Positions 27,209-35,305 of a DNA stretch of 64,000 nt are shown one piece after another. How positions within the stretch are numbered: the first letter of the stretch is position 1; each line of letters starts with the position of its first letter. This stretch comes from Alphaproteobacteria bacterium. GTDB lineage: Bacteria > Pseudomonadota > Alphaproteobacteria > Elsterales > Elsteraceae. The DNA is taken from NCBI GenBank assembly GCA_004292755.1, contig RDXE01000038.1, positions 62,001 to 126,000 on the forward strand, read 5' to 3'. The position numbers and the translations under genes are program-made. The notes below the pieces were generated by a model. That model was not told the DNA's origin and did not search any database. It saw only the letters and a program-made list of their open reading frames with translations.

Positions 27209-28189
27209 ATGTCGATGATCCTGCTCGCCCGCTATGCCGAGTGCATTTTCTGGTTCGCCCGCTATGTGGAGCGTGCCGAAAATCTAGCCCGTATCCTTGA
27301 TGTGCAAGAAACCTTCAGCCGCGACAACCGTGGTCAGCAGAACTGGCTGTCGGTTATTCAAATCAACGCCGATGAAGAGCGGTTCAAGGAGGCCTATGGC
27401 GAAGAGATATCGGCAGAGACCGTGATCCGGTTCTATTTGACCGATATGAAAAACCCAAGTTCCATTCAATCCTCAATCCGGGCTGCGCGCGAAAACGCGC
27501 GCACCTTGCGGCCACTGATCTCCACCGAAATGTGGAGCCAGCTGAACATCTTCTACAATCGCTTACGCGAATTGACAGAAGCGGATGCCACCCCGCACCG
27601 GCTGCCGCAATTGTGCGTGTGGATCAAAGAAGCCTGTCAGGCCCACACCGGCATCACCGAGGGGACCTTCTACCGTGACCAGGGGTGGTACTTCTATCAG
27701 CTGGGCCGGTTAATTGAACGCGCAGACCAAACCACCCGCATCGTCGATATCAAGTATCACCACTTGTTGCCGTCGGTTGCTGATGTTGGCTCGCCGGTCG
27801 ATGTGGCGCAGTGGAATGCCTTGTTGCGCTCAGCTGCGGGCTATCATGCCTATCGGCGCAAGCACCCCTCCGGCATGAAGGCGGAGACTGTGGCGGGTTT
27901 CCTGCTGCTGGATGATTTCTTCCCGCGCTCAGTCCGGTCCTGCGTGCAGGAGGCTGACCGGCTGCTGCTGGAGATGCGCACCCGCTTCAACCTGCGCGGC
28001 GGTGGCGCCGCCCTGGAAACCTTGGATGAGTTGCGCGCCGTGCTGGGGGGCAAGTCGATCCGCGATATTGTTCGCGCCGGACTGCACGAGTTCAATGACA
28101 TGATCCAGATGCAATTGGGCGGCGTGACCAATGACTTGGCCCATGACTTCTTCGGCGGTGCCTTGCAGGATTTGGCCGGGGCTGCGTAA
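27209..28189 (+). CDS. Alpha-E domain protein
   Basis: A 326-residue all-helical DUF403 (alpha-E) protein, starting LLARYAECIFWFARYVERAE, the family signature. Further hallmarks: LTDMKNPSSIQSSIRAAREN, SAAGYHAYRRKHPSG, and FLLLDDFFPRSVRSC. Alpha-E proteins nearly always accompany circularly permuted ATP-grasp and transglutaminase genes. Their biochemical role is not established. The start at 27209 follows the previous stop by two bases. The stop codon lies inside a 30-bp tandem repeat and at a GTAA-looped hairpin (28178-28197). Confidence 0.92.
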   Translation: MSMILLARYAECIFWFARYVERAENLARILDVQETFSRDNRGQQNWLSVIQINADEERFKEAYGEEISAETVIRFYLTDMKNPSSIQSSIRAARENARTLRPLISTEMWSQLNIFYNRLRELTEADATPHRLPQLCVWIKEACQAHTGITEGTFYRDQGWYFYQLGRLIERADQTTRIVDIKYHHLLPSVADVGSPVDVAQWNALLRSAAGYHAYRRKHPSGMKAETVAGFLLLDDFFPRSVRSCVQEADRLLLEMRTRFNLRGGGAALETLDELRAVLGGKSIRDIVRAGLHEFNDMIQMQLGGVTNDLAHDFFGGALQDLAGAA

Positions 28190-28240
28190 GCAGCCCCTCT
28201 CGAAGGGTACGCTGCGTAAGCAGCCCTTCAGGAAGGGCAC
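28178..28240. repeat. Two 30-bp tandem repeats with a GTAA-loop hairpin at the alpha-E stop codon
   Basis: Unit 1 is 28181-28210 and unit 2 is 28211-28240, identical at 26 of 30 positions, each beginning GCTGCGTAAGCAGCCC. A third start (GCTGC) follows at 28241. GGGGCTGC-GTAA-GCAGCCCC (28178-28197) is an 8-bp stem with a GNRA-type loop whose TAA is the stop codon. Unit 2 keeps a 5-bp version. No T-tract follows. It lies in the gap before the TPR gene and may affect mRNA stability or coupling. Confidence 0.6.
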
Positions 28241-28258
28241 GCTGCAAGGACCCGCTGC

Positions 28259-29899
28259 ATGAGCCGTTTGGGTTCCAAACACCGCGCATTGCTGGCGGCG
28301 GCTGAGGCAGCGCTTGATCGGGGCGAGCCGGGGGCGGCCGTCGCGCCGCTGCGTCAGGCTCTGCGCGCAGCACCGGCGGACCAGATGCTGCTGGCTGCCC
28401 TTGGTCAGGCGCTGATTGCAAGCGGGCAAGCCGCCGCTGCGGTTGAGCCGCTGGCGCGCTGGGCGGCAGCGGCACCGCGCAATCCCGATGCCGCCTTTGG
28501 TCTGGCGGTTGCCTATCAGCAGGCGGGTGCCAGCGAAACCGAAGCTGCCTATCGGGCCGTGCTTGCGCTTGACCGCACCTATGTCCCGGCCCTGACCAAT
28601 CTGGGGGTGTGGCTGAGCGACCGCCGCCCCGCCGAGGCGTTGGAGCCGTTGCGTTTGGCGCTTCGCCTGCGACCGGGCGAGGCAGAGATCGCCTATAATC
28701 TTGGCCGGGCAGAGCGTCTGGCAGGCGATCCCGCGGCCGCTGTGGTGAGTTTGGAGCGGGCGCTGTCCCGCGCCCCGCGGCTGGCCGCAGCCCGCCACCA
28801 ACTGGCGTTGGCCCGACTGGATATGGGCGAGCCTGCAGCCGCCCTCGCCGCGGCTGAGGCTGCCCGCGCTGATGGCCACCCTGCCGCCGCGGCATGGATC
28901 ACCATTGGCGTCTGTCGGCGCGCACTGGGCGACCCGGCAGGGGCCGAGGCTGCATTTCGCGCCGCGCTGGCTGTGGAGCCTGACGCCATCGACGCTGCGA
29001 TCGGCCTTGCTGGCTGCCGCCTCACCCAAGGGGATCGCGAGGGGGCGGCCCCCTTCTATGCCCGCCGCTGGCAACGGCCAGACTTCGCCCGCTTGCGTGC
29101 CCGCGTGGCGGCCCCGACCTGGGATGGCAGCCCGCTCGACGGCATGCTGGTGGTGCTGGCGGAGCAAGGTTTGGGCGATTTGTTCCACATGACCCGTCTG
29201 CTGGCGGCGGCCCGCGCGCGGGTGGGGCAGCTGGTGCTGGCCGTGCCAAACCGGCTGGTCGCCCTGATGCGTGGCGTGGCTGGCGCCGACGCTGTGGTCA
29301 GTGAGGCCGAGGCCACCACCCTGTCGCCCGCGGCAGCCTGTGGCGTGATGGACCTGCCCTTCTGCCTCGCCCTCAACTTGGCTGAGATTCCTGCCGTCCC
29401 CCCCTGGCTGCAGCCGGAGCCTGCGCGGCAGGAGGCGTGGCGCCAACGTCTGGCGCCGGAGGGCCAACCACTGATCGGCATCGCCTTCGCCACTGCGCTA
29501 AAGGGCGGCAAGGATGTCCCCGTGGCTGCCTTTGCCGCGCTGGCGCGCGTTGGGCGGTTGATCTTGCTGGGGCCGGAGCGGATTGACCCCGCCCTGCCCA
29601 TCCTGACCCCCAGCCTGGATGCCGATGGCGCCTTCTTGGATACGGCTGCGATCATCCCGCTCTGCCGGGCCGTGGTGAGTGTGGATACAGCCGTTGCCCA
29701 CCTGGCCGGTGCCCTGGGTCACCCAACCGCCCTGCTGCTGCCGCCCGTGCCGGAGTGGCGCTGGTTCGGTGGCGACACCCCCACCACGCCGTGGTATCCC
29801 GCCCATCGCGTGTTCCGCCGCGCCAGCACCGCTGGACAGGCTGAGCCGTGGGAGGCTGTGATAGAGCGCGTTGCAGCCTGGTTGGGGGACACTGGATGA
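28259..29899 (+). CDS. TPR protein with glycosyltransferase-9-like C-terminus
   Basis: A 546-residue protein. The N-terminal part (about 8-290) is a series of TPR units (for example AYNLGRAERLAGDPAAAVVS). The C-terminal part resembles ADP-heptose-type glycosyltransferase family 9 proteins seen fused to TPRs: VVLAEQGLGDLFHMTRLLAA, then IGIAFATALKGGKDVP, then VVSVDTAVAHLAGALGHPTA and a terminal WRWFGGDTPTTPWYP. No signal peptide. The start is preceded by AAGGA. The ATGA overlap with the DUF6165 gene suggests they work together, perhaps in glycan or protein glycosylation. The donor and acceptor are unknown. Confidence 0.8.
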   Translation: MSRLGSKHRALLAAAEAALDRGEPGAAVAPLRQALRAAPADQMLLAALGQALIASGQAAAAVEPLARWAAAAPRNPDAAFGLAVAYQQAGASETEAAYRAVLALDRTYVPALTNLGVWLSDRRPAEALEPLRLALRLRPGEAEIAYNLGRAERLAGDPAAAVVSLERALSRAPRLAAARHQLALARLDMGEPAAALAAAEAARADGHPAAAAWITIGVCRRALGDPAGAEAAFRAALAVEPDAIDAAIGLAGCRLTQGDREGAAPFYARRWQRPDFARLRARVAAPTWDGSPLDGMLVVLAEQGLGDLFHMTRLLAAARARVGQLVLAVPNRLVALMRGVAGADAVVSEAEATTLSPAAACGVMDLPFCLALNLAEIPAVPPWLQPEPARQEAWRQRLAPEGQPLIGIAFATALKGGKDVPVAAFAALARVGRLILLGPERIDPALPILTPSLDADGAFLDTAAIIPLCRAVVSVDTAVAHLAGALGHPTALLLPPVPEWRWFGGDTPTTPWYPAHRVFRRASTAGQAEPWEAVIERVAAWLGDTG

Positions 29900-30279
29900 C
29901 CATCTCAATACCCGTGCCCTGGGGCGAGGTGCACGACAAGATCACCATTCTGGAGATCAAGCGCGACCACTTGAGCGACCCTGCCAAGCGCGCCAATGTG
30001 GAGCGCGAATTGGCCGTGCTGACGGCCGCGCGCGATCAATACGCCCGCCCCGATGGTCTGGCACCGCTGGTCGTGCGGCTCGCCACCATCAACGCCAAGC
30101 TGTGGCAGATTGAGGATGATATCCGCGCCTGCGAGCGTCGGGGTGACTTTGGCCCAGCCTTTATCGACTTGGCCCGCGCCGTCTATCGCACCAATGACCA
30201 GCGCGCAGCCGTAAAGCGCCAGATCACCGATCTGTATGGCGGTGGGTTGGTCGAAGAGAAAAGCTATGCCGCCTATTAG
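29896..30279 (+). CDS. DUF6165 family protein
   Basis: A 127-residue cytoplasmic, charged, helical protein: ISIPVPWGEVHDKITILEIK, then TINAKLWQIEDDIRACERRG, then RAVYRTNDQRAAVKRQI. These features match DUF6165, often found next to TPR/GT9-like genes. The start overlaps the preceding stop (ATGA). Function unknown; perhaps an accessory subunit of the neighbouring glycosyltransferase-like protein. Confidence 0.78.
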   Translation: MTISIPVPWGEVHDKITILEIKRDHLSDPAKRANVERELAVLTAARDQYARPDGLAPLVVRLATINAKLWQIEDDIRACERRGDFGPAFIDLARAVYRTNDQRAAVKRQITDLYGGGLVEEKSYAAY

Positions 30280-30301
30280 GCTGGGCTTTTAGGGTGTGGC
30301 G

Positions 30302-31285
30302 ATGGCGCGCGTGCAGCTGTTCTTCGGCCCCGACCAAGGCTTGGTGCGCGAGCGCGCCAAGGCTGCCGTCACCGCGGTGACTGGCGACCCCAAGGACCCG
30401 TTCCGCGTGGTGGAGCTGGCAGCATCCTCCCTCAAGGACGACCCGGCGCGGCTGAGTGACGAGGCCGCACAGATCAGCTTCACCGGTGGCAAGCGCGTGG
30501 TGTGGCTGCGCGAGGCCAGCGACAGCTTGGCCCCGATCCTGAAATCCTTCCTGGCCGACCCCGCAGGCGATGCCGCGATTGTGATCGAGGCGGGTGACCT
30601 CGGCAAATCTGGCGCCCTGCGCAAGCTGGCCGAAAGCTCCCCGCTGGTGACTGCTACGGGGTGTTACCATGACAGCAGCCGGGACATGGTGCAGGTGATC
30701 TCTGAAACCTTGCGCGGCCACGGCCTGACCGCCAGCCCCGACGCCGTCCACTATCTGGCCGAGCATCTGGGTGGCGACCGGTTGGTAAGCCGGGCGGAGT
30801 TGGACAAGCTTGCCCTCTACGTCCACCCCGTCCGCCATGTCGAGTTGGCCGACGCCCAGGCCACTGTCGGCGACAGTGCAGCCGTGTCGATGGAGGATGT
30901 GGTGCAGGCAACCTCCGACGGTGACTTGGCCGGTCTTGACCGCGCGCTCGCCCGTGCCTTTCTGGACGGCGAAAGCCCCGTCGGCCTGGTGCGCGCCGCC
31001 TTGCGCCACTTCCACCGCCTGCATCAAGCCGCAATCCAGGTGAGCAAAGGCCGCAGCCCCGCCCAAGCCATCGCCGGCCTGCGCCCACCCCCCTTCAAAC
31101 GCGATGCCGACCGCCTCGCCCGCCAACTGCAACGCTGGGACGTGGCCGCCACCACCCAGGCCCTGGCCCGGCTGTCCGAAGCCGAAATCCTCACCAAATC
31201 CACCGGCATCCCAGATCGCCCCGCCCTCGCCCGCAGCCTGACGGTGATCGCCACCCTGCCGAAACGGCTGGCGCGGGCGCGGTAG
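30302..31285 (+). CDS. holA: DNA polymerase III subunit delta
   Basis: The clamp-loader delta subunit (327 residues, normal length), which opens the beta sliding clamp. Features: VQLFFGPDQGLVRERAKAAV at the N-terminus, FTGGKRVVWLREA, HYLAEHLGGDRLVSRAELDK, then SMEDVVQATSDGDLAGLDRA and a C-terminal helical domain ending ARSLTVIATLPKRL. The start was set at ATG 30302 with AGGG eight bases upstream; a GTG at 30296 is also open. In many alphaproteobacteria holA follows lptE and leuS, but neither is present here. Confidence 0.93.
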   Translation: MARVQLFFGPDQGLVRERAKAAVTAVTGDPKDPFRVVELAASSLKDDPARLSDEAAQISFTGGKRVVWLREASDSLAPILKSFLADPAGDAAIVIEAGDLGKSGALRKLAESSPLVTATGCYHDSSRDMVQVISETLRGHGLTASPDAVHYLAEHLGGDRLVSRAELDKLALYVHPVRHVELADAQATVGDSAAVSMEDVVQATSDGDLAGLDRALARAFLDGESPVGLVRAALRHFHRLHQAAIQVSKGRSPAQAIAGLRPPPFKRDADRLARQLQRWDVAATTQALARLSEAEILTKSTGIPDRPALARSLTVIATLPKRLARAR

Positions 31286-31290
31286 GGGGG

Positions 31291-31338
31291 GTCCAGGCCT
31301 GACGGAAGCGACCTGATCCCGTCCGTCGCCCGCTGGAC
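31291..31338 (+). terminator. Nested inverted repeat after holA, possible terminator
   Basis: GTCCAG (31291-31296) pairs with CTGGAC (31333-31338), and inside it GACGGA (31301-31306) pairs with TCCGTC (31322-31327). It begins six bases after the holA stop. There is no T-tract, so if it terminates transcription it is not a canonical intrinsic terminator. Confidence 0.3.
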
Positions 31339-31479
31339 ACCCTAGGCGAGCCCGCAGCCAACAAGGGGTGCGGCACACACCGAAGGAGGGTGCGGGCACC
31401 AGTGCGGGTATATCTTTTCTAAGTTTGCAGAGTGTGATGGTGTTCACGCGCTGAAAGCGCTCCAGACGGGTTCTTCCTC

Positions 31480-34203
31480 ATGCCTGTGACACCCTCGGCT
31501 AGCTTCGACATTTTCCTCAGCTATCGCACCGATGCTGCAGAGCCGGTGAAACGCCTGAAAGCTGCCCTTGAGGCGCAAGGGCTGCAGGTGTTCCTGGACA
31601 GCGAAGATATCCAGGATTTCGACCACATCACGGAGCGGTTGAAACGAGGCGTGCTCGCCGCCAAGGCGATGGTGGTCTGGTACACGCCCGACTACCCGGA
31701 CTCCCGCCCCTGTCAGTGGGAATTGACCCTGGCGCTGCGGGCGCAGCGGGTGTTGAGCGGGGACCGGCTGCTGGTTATCGCTGACCAGGACATGATCAAG
31801 GACCTGCAACCAGCGTCCCTGAAGGACCGGCGGGCGGCTGACCTTGCCGAGGCCACGAAGGACCCGACAGCCGTTGCCGCAAAGATCGCGGCCAAGGTGC
31901 GCGGATTGGATCAGGTGTTTGGGCAAGCGGTGCGGATCGCGCCCAAACAATGGTTCCGCACCCCCCTCACCCCCCGCCCCGGCTTCGTCGGCCGGGTGCG
32001 GGACCTGTGGGCGGTCGATGCGTTGTTGCAGAAGAACCAAACCGTCGGCGTGGTCAGCGATGCCGGGGCGGCGCGGGCCCATGTGCAGGGCTTGGGCGGC
32101 ATGGGCAAATCCGCCCTCGCCCACGAATATGCCTGCCGCTTCGCCGCAGACTTCCCCGGCGGCATCTTCTGGTTGAGCGGTGGTGGCGACACCGCCGCAG
32201 GGCCAGTGACCGACCCCGCAGTGGGCGAGCAGCGCCGCTTCGCCGAGTTGCAAGCCATCGCGTCCCATCTGGGGGTTGGCGACGAGATCACATCCGAGGA
32301 TGAGGCGATTGGGCGGTTGAAGCGGGTGCTCTCCCGCTCAGAGGATGCCTATCTCTGGGTGATTGATGACCTGCCGGGCACGACGACAGCGCCCGCCTTG
32401 AAGCACTGGGTGGCCCCAACGCCGAATGGCCGCACGCTCATTCTGTCGCGCAACCGCACGCTGCTTGACCGCAAGACCACCCACACCCTCGACAAACTAC
32501 CGCGGCCCGACTCGATTGCCCTGTTGCGCACCGGTGCCTTGCCCACCACCAGCGACGAGGCGTTGAACACTTTGGCCGAGGCCGTGGGCGACTTCCCGCT
32601 GGCCCTCAGCCTGCTGGCCAAGAGACTTGCTGATGGATTCTCCCCCGCCGGCTTGGCCGCGACCATCACCGCCACCACGCCGATGGCGGAACTCGAAAAA
32701 ATCGCGGCCGCCATTGGCGAGCACCTGCCCGACGAACACATCTCCAGCATCGCCCGCACCTTCGCCAGCAGCTTCGACCAGTTGGGCGCCGGGCCGAGCG
32801 ATGCAAAAGCGTTGCTGGCCGTCACTGGGATGCTAGGCGCCGCCCCCATCCCCTTCGACCTTGCACGAGCCGCCCTGCCCGACGCCGACATCGACAGCGC
32901 GGTTCAAGTGCTGATCCGCCACGGCTTGATCGACCCGACCGGCACAATCGAAGAATTCCGCGTTCACCCCCTGCTCGCCGCAGCCGCAGCCGCCATGGGT
33001 TGGCTCCCTCAGGAAGAGAGTGAGAATAGTGGCGGTCGGGTGATGGCGTGGTTCCAGGAGGCGATCAAGGCTTTAGAACTCACTCCTGCGGACAAGATCA
33101 AGTTAGAGCCGTATCTGCCGCACCTTGAGGCGATGACGCGCGACCCTAAGTTTGTTTCTGACACACTGGAACGCATTGCGTTGTTCCATTACTATGCTGG
33201 TCACATTGCATCAGCAGCGATAGCTTGGCGGGCAGTTGTTAGCAACGCAAAAGATACCCTTGGACCAGAGCACCCAAATACTCAGACCTTCACGAACAAT
33301 CTCGCCAGTACCCTCCGCGGTCAGGGCGATCTAAACGGTGCCCGAACGCTTCACGACCAAGTGCTCGCCATCCTGCGCCGCATTCTCGGACCAGAGCACC
33401 CAGAGACTCTAAAATCCATGGGCAACCTCGCCACCACCCTCTTCGAACAGGGCGATCTAAACGGTGCGGGAACGCTTTTGGAGGAAGTGCTCGACATCCA
33501 GCGCCGCACTCTTGGGCCAGAGCACCCAGATACTCTGATATCCATGAACAACCTCGCCAGCATCCTCGCCAAACAGGGCGATCTAAACAATGCGCGAACG
33601 CTTCTGGAGGAAGTGCTCGCCATCCAACGGCGCATTCTTGGGCCAGAGCACCCAGAGACTCTGACATCGATGAACAGTCTCGCCACCACTCTCACCAAGC
33701 AGGACGATCTGGACGGTGCGCGCACGCTTCAGGAACAAGTGCTCGCGATCCGGCGCCGCATTCTCGGATCAGATCACCCAAATACTCTGGTCTCCATGAA
33801 CAATCTCGCCGCGACCCTCTCCAAGCAGGGCGATCTGGACAGCGCGCACATGCGCCAGGAACAAGTGCTCGATATCCAGCGCCGTATTCTTGGGCCAGAA
33901 CATATAAATACTCTGAGCTCCATGAACAATCTCGCTGCCACCCGATATGCTCAGCGCAATCTAAACGGTGCACGCACGCTTCTGGATCAAGCGCTCCCCA
34001 TCCGCCGCCGTAATCTCGGGCCGGACCATCCAGATACTCTCATCACTGCCGTCAACCTCCTCCGCACTATAATCGCCCTTAACGACCACGATACCGCCCG
34101 AGCGCTTGTCGACACCTACCTCGCCGAGGGCCTCGCTTGCCCGCAGGCTGATGTCCGGGCGGCTTGGGAATCCATGGCTAAAGCCTTGGGCTTAACCCCC
34201 TAG
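31480..34203 (+). CDS. TIR-STAND (NB-ARC-like) ATPase with TPR sensor, candidate antiphage or signalling protein
   Basis: A 907-residue, three-part protein. Residues 8-145 form a TIR domain (FDIFLSYRTDAAEPVKRLKA, GLQVFLDSEDI) with the putative NADase glutamate E81 in the CQWEL motif. Residues about 165-500 form a STAND NTPase: Walker A GLGGMGKS (204-211), Walker B YLWVIDDLPG (D296-D297), a sensor-like TLILSRNR, a GLPL-like GDFPLALSLL, and a winged-helix with HPLL. From about 594 to 885 there are seven 42-residue kinesin-light-chain-type TPRs (LGPEHPDTLISMNNLA...). This architecture matches NLR-like defence proteins, where ligand binding to the repeats would trigger NAD-consuming TIR activity. 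Defence is inferred, not shown. Confidence 0.88.
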   Translation: MPVTPSASFDIFLSYRTDAAEPVKRLKAALEAQGLQVFLDSEDIQDFDHITERLKRGVLAAKAMVVWYTPDYPDSRPCQWELTLALRAQRVLSGDRLLVIADQDMIKDLQPASLKDRRAADLAEATKDPTAVAAKIAAKVRGLDQVFGQAVRIAPKQWFRTPLTPRPGFVGRVRDLWAVDALLQKNQTVGVVSDAGAARAHVQGLGGMGKSALAHEYACRFAADFPGGIFWLSGGGDTAAGPVTDPAVGEQRRFAELQAIASHLGVGDEITSEDEAIGRLKRVLSRSEDAYLWVIDDLPGTTTAPALKHWVAPTPNGRTLILSRNRTLLDRKTTHTLDKLPRPDSIALLRTGALPTTSDEALNTLAEAVGDFPLALSLLAKRLADGFSPAGLAATITATTPMAELEKIAAAIGEHLPDEHISSIARTFASSFDQLGAGPSDAKALLAVTGMLGAAPIPFDLARAALPDADIDSAVQVLIRHGLIDPTGTIEEFRVHPLLAAAAAAMGWLPQEESENSGGRVMAWFQEAIKALELTPADKIKLEPYLPHLEAMTRDPKFVSDTLERIALFHYYAGHIASAAIAWRAVVSNAKDTLGPEHPNTQTFTNNLASTLRGQGDLNGARTLHDQVLAILRRILGPEHPETLKSMGNLATTLFEQGDLNGAGTLLEEVLDIQRRTLGPEHPDTLISMNNLASILAKQGDLNNARTLLEEVLAIQRRILGPEHPETLTSMNSLATTLTKQDDLDGARTLQEQVLAIRRRILGSDHPNTLVSMNNLAATLSKQGDLDSAHMRQEQVLDIQRRILGPEHINTLSSMNNLAATRYAQRNLNGARTLLDQALPIRRRNLGPDHPDTLITAVNLLRTIIALNDHDTARALVDTYLAEGLACPQADVRAAWESMAKALGLTP
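33259..34140 (+). repeat. Seven 126-bp tandem repeats encoding TPRs
   Basis: Units begin at 33259, 33385, 33511, 33637, 33763, 33889 and 34015. Each encodes 42 residues starting LG(P/S)(E/D)H and centred on NNLA.T...QGDLNGARTL. Units 2-5 are close at the DNA level, while unit 7 is diverged. The repeat is in frame, so unit number can change by recombination without disrupting the gene. Confidence 0.9.
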
Positions 34204-34268
34204 CCCCTTGCGGAATCCCTCTGGGTCCCCACCTGCGGATTGGGTAGGCTGGGGATGAGGGGGATGTG

Positions 34269-35300
34269 ATGGGTGGAGTGCTGATCGCGCTGCTGGCGGC
34301 GGGGTTGTATCTGGCGTGGAAGAAGGGGCTGTTGGATCAGCCGCTGCGCGATCTGGCGACGATGGCGCAGCAGGTGGGGTTCAGCCTGCCGGGGGTGGCG
34401 CCGCCGGTTGACGGCGTGGCGTTGCAGCAGCAATGGGCCGAGCATGGGCGGCTGTTTCAGCACGGCAGCAAGGCGCAGCGCCGCCGCGCGCGGGAGGCGC
34501 TGGTGGAGGTGGTGGACCAGGTGATCGCGCGGGTGGGCGACCTGTCCAATGTCGCCATCGCCGGACGGCGCGCCCTGGCGACCGAGCTGAAGGCCAGTGC
34601 CGTGCAACGGCGGGATTTTGATTTGGGTGGTGCGTCAGCGCACATCGCGGTTGCCCTGTGGCTGGAGGCGACCACGCTGCCCACCGATCCCGCTGCAGCC
34701 GAGGTGGCAGCCGCCTGCTGGCAGGAGATTGACGCCGCCCTCGCCCGCACCGACCGGGCGGATGAGCTGCGCGCCGCCCTCGACCTGCCCGATCCCGCCA
34801 CCGATCCCACCACCGGGGCCACCCCCGCCCTGCTGCCCGCCCCCGCGCCCGACGCGCTGCCAGGGTTGGCGCCAGGGTTGGCAGAGGAGACCGCAGCGGT
34901 GCTCGCCGTGGTGGAGGCAGAGGTGGCGGCCTTGCCGGAGCCCCTGGTGCTGGATCAGGTGCCGGTGCTGGCAGGCTATGTCATCGCCCTGGCCCGCCTG
35001 ATCGCCGAGACGACCGAGCGGCCGGCCCTCACCGAGCCAGTCGCCCGTGCCACCATGGCGGCACTGGCACCGTCCCTGATCAACCCGCTGCTGCGCGCCG
35101 CGCGCTTCACCCCCGCACCGGAGCATCTGGAGCATGCTCTGGCGCTGGGCGATCAGGTGCTGACCGGTGCAGCAGCAGAGGCGCTGGCAGCCCAGCGCGC
35201 CACACTGCTGACGGCGCTCAGCACGGCCGAGCCTGCCTGCCCCGGCGTGTTGCCGCACTTGCTGGCACTTGTCCCGCCACCAGCAGCAGCCGCGGAGTAG
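34269..35300 (+). CDS. Membrane-anchored hypothetical protein, Ala/Leu-rich
   Basis: A 343-residue protein with one N-terminal hydrophobic segment (GVLIALLAAGLYLAWKKG), then a soluble helical region rich in Ala and Leu and a proline-rich linker around residues 190-205. It has a charged stretch, HGSKAQRRRAREALVEVVDQ. No family recognised. The start was placed at the ATG 34269, three bases after an in-frame GTG. It precedes the DUF1194 gene by five bases, so the two are probably co-transcribed. Confidence 0.65.
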   Translation: MGGVLIALLAAGLYLAWKKGLLDQPLRDLATMAQQVGFSLPGVAPPVDGVALQQQWAEHGRLFQHGSKAQRRRAREALVEVVDQVIARVGDLSNVAIAGRRALATELKASAVQRRDFDLGGASAHIAVALWLEATTLPTDPAAAEVAAACWQEIDAALARTDRADELRAALDLPDPATDPTTGATPALLPAPAPDALPGLAPGLAEETAAVLAVVEAEVAALPEPLVLDQVPVLAGYVIALARLIAETTERPALTEPVARATMAALAPSLINPLLRAARFTPAPEHLEHALALGDQVLTGAAAEALAAQRATLLTALSTAEPACPGVLPHLLALVPPPAAAAE

Positions 35301-35305
35301 CGTGG

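Noticed and set aside
27929-29467. 512-codon minus-strand ORF opposite the alpha-E and TPR genes
   Set aside because: Overlaps two convincingly conserved plus-strand genes, and the product is low-complexity.
33259-34140. Possible CRISPR array because of regular repeats
   Set aside because: The 126-bp periodicity is in frame and encodes TPRs; there are no short conserved repeats with unique spacers and no cas genes.
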